From the NCBI GenBank assembly GCA_027618625.1, contig JAQCER010000268.1, positions 1 to 5,782 on the forward strand: 5,782 nucleotides of DNA, written 5' to 3'. Below, piece by piece: positions 5,730-5,782 of the stretch. A program made the position numbers and the translations under genes. This DNA comes from Verrucomicrobiota bacterium (GTDB lineage: Bacteria; Verrucomicrobiota; Verrucomicrobiia; Verrucomicrobiales; DEV007). A model generated the notes under the pieces. That model worked only from the letters and a program-made list of their open reading frames with translations. It was not told the DNA's origin and made no database searches. Every line of letters starts with the position of its first letter. Within the stretch, counting starts at the first letter, position 1.

Positions 5730-5782
5730 ATGCAAGTGACACGGTCTTCGATTCAAGGGCTCGCCGCCACGGCAGGGCGCGG
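5730..5782 (+). CDS. Possible start of a LacI-type regulator (partial)
   Basis: An ATG at 5730 opens 17 codons, reading MQVTRSSIQGLAATAGR, up to the window edge. It is preceded by GGTGA (5717-5721), which matches the anti-Shine-Dalgarno core, with 8 bases of spacing. The peptide resembles the first helix of a LacI-family helix-turn-helix (pattern S-I-x-x-L-A-x-x-A-G), as in many verrucomicrobial LacI regulators. Seventeen residues are too few for a firm call. It would be divergent from the oxidoreductase. Confidence 0.3.
   Translation, partial: MQVTRSSIQGLAATAGR

Overview
The window reads as an ordinary, gene-dense chromosomal stretch from a Gram-negative bacterium of the Planctomycetota/Verrucomicrobiota kind, most likely a verrucomicrobium. 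The clues are a Tat-exported Gfo/Idh/MocA oxidoreductase of the type greatly expanded in those phyla, a YebC protein with the MGRAFEYRRASKEKRW-type N-terminus, and a base composition slightly above half G+C. The placement is an inference from gene types; there is no rRNA or marker phylogeny here. No CRISPR array, insertion sequence, tRNA, rRNA or phage gene was seen.

Layout. All five substantial genes lie on the minus strand, so transcription runs from right to left. In transcription order they are: a secreted NAD(P)-dependent sugar-type oxidoreductase (3979-5376); a strong hairpin/U-tract terminator (3904-3942); a membrane-anchored YdcF/SanA-type DUF218 protein (3322-3900); a ferritin-like di-iron (COQ7-type) protein gene interrupted by one in-frame amber codon (2646-3293); a YebC/TACO1 family translation or regulatory factor (1807-2517); and a sodium:solute symporter of the vSGLT/YidK type (115-1764). 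At the left edge a plus-strand reading frame ends at 90, convergent with the symporter. At the right edge a possible plus-strand gene begins at 5730 with a Shine-Dalgarno-like GGTGA and a short LacI-like start. It would be divergent from the oxidoreductase across a 353-bp spacer that contains a perfect 14-bp palindrome.

How the genes relate. The DUF218 and di-iron genes are 28 bp apart and look cotranscribed. yebC and the symporter are 42 bp apart with no visible terminator and may also be cotranscribed. The oxidoreductase appears to be its own unit, closed by the terminator. The symporter keeps residues and spacings matching the galactose site of Vibrio vSGLT as I remember it, and the oxidoreductase family acts on sugars and polyols, so a loose carbohydrate-use theme is possible. 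Nothing shows that the two work together.

Most worth checking: the lone TAG inside an otherwise intact di-iron protein frame; the terminator whose U-tract ends three bases before the DUF218 start codon; and the absence of a properly placed Shine-Dalgarno sequence before all five complete minus-strand genes. I did not find convincing evidence of a previously undescribed system.
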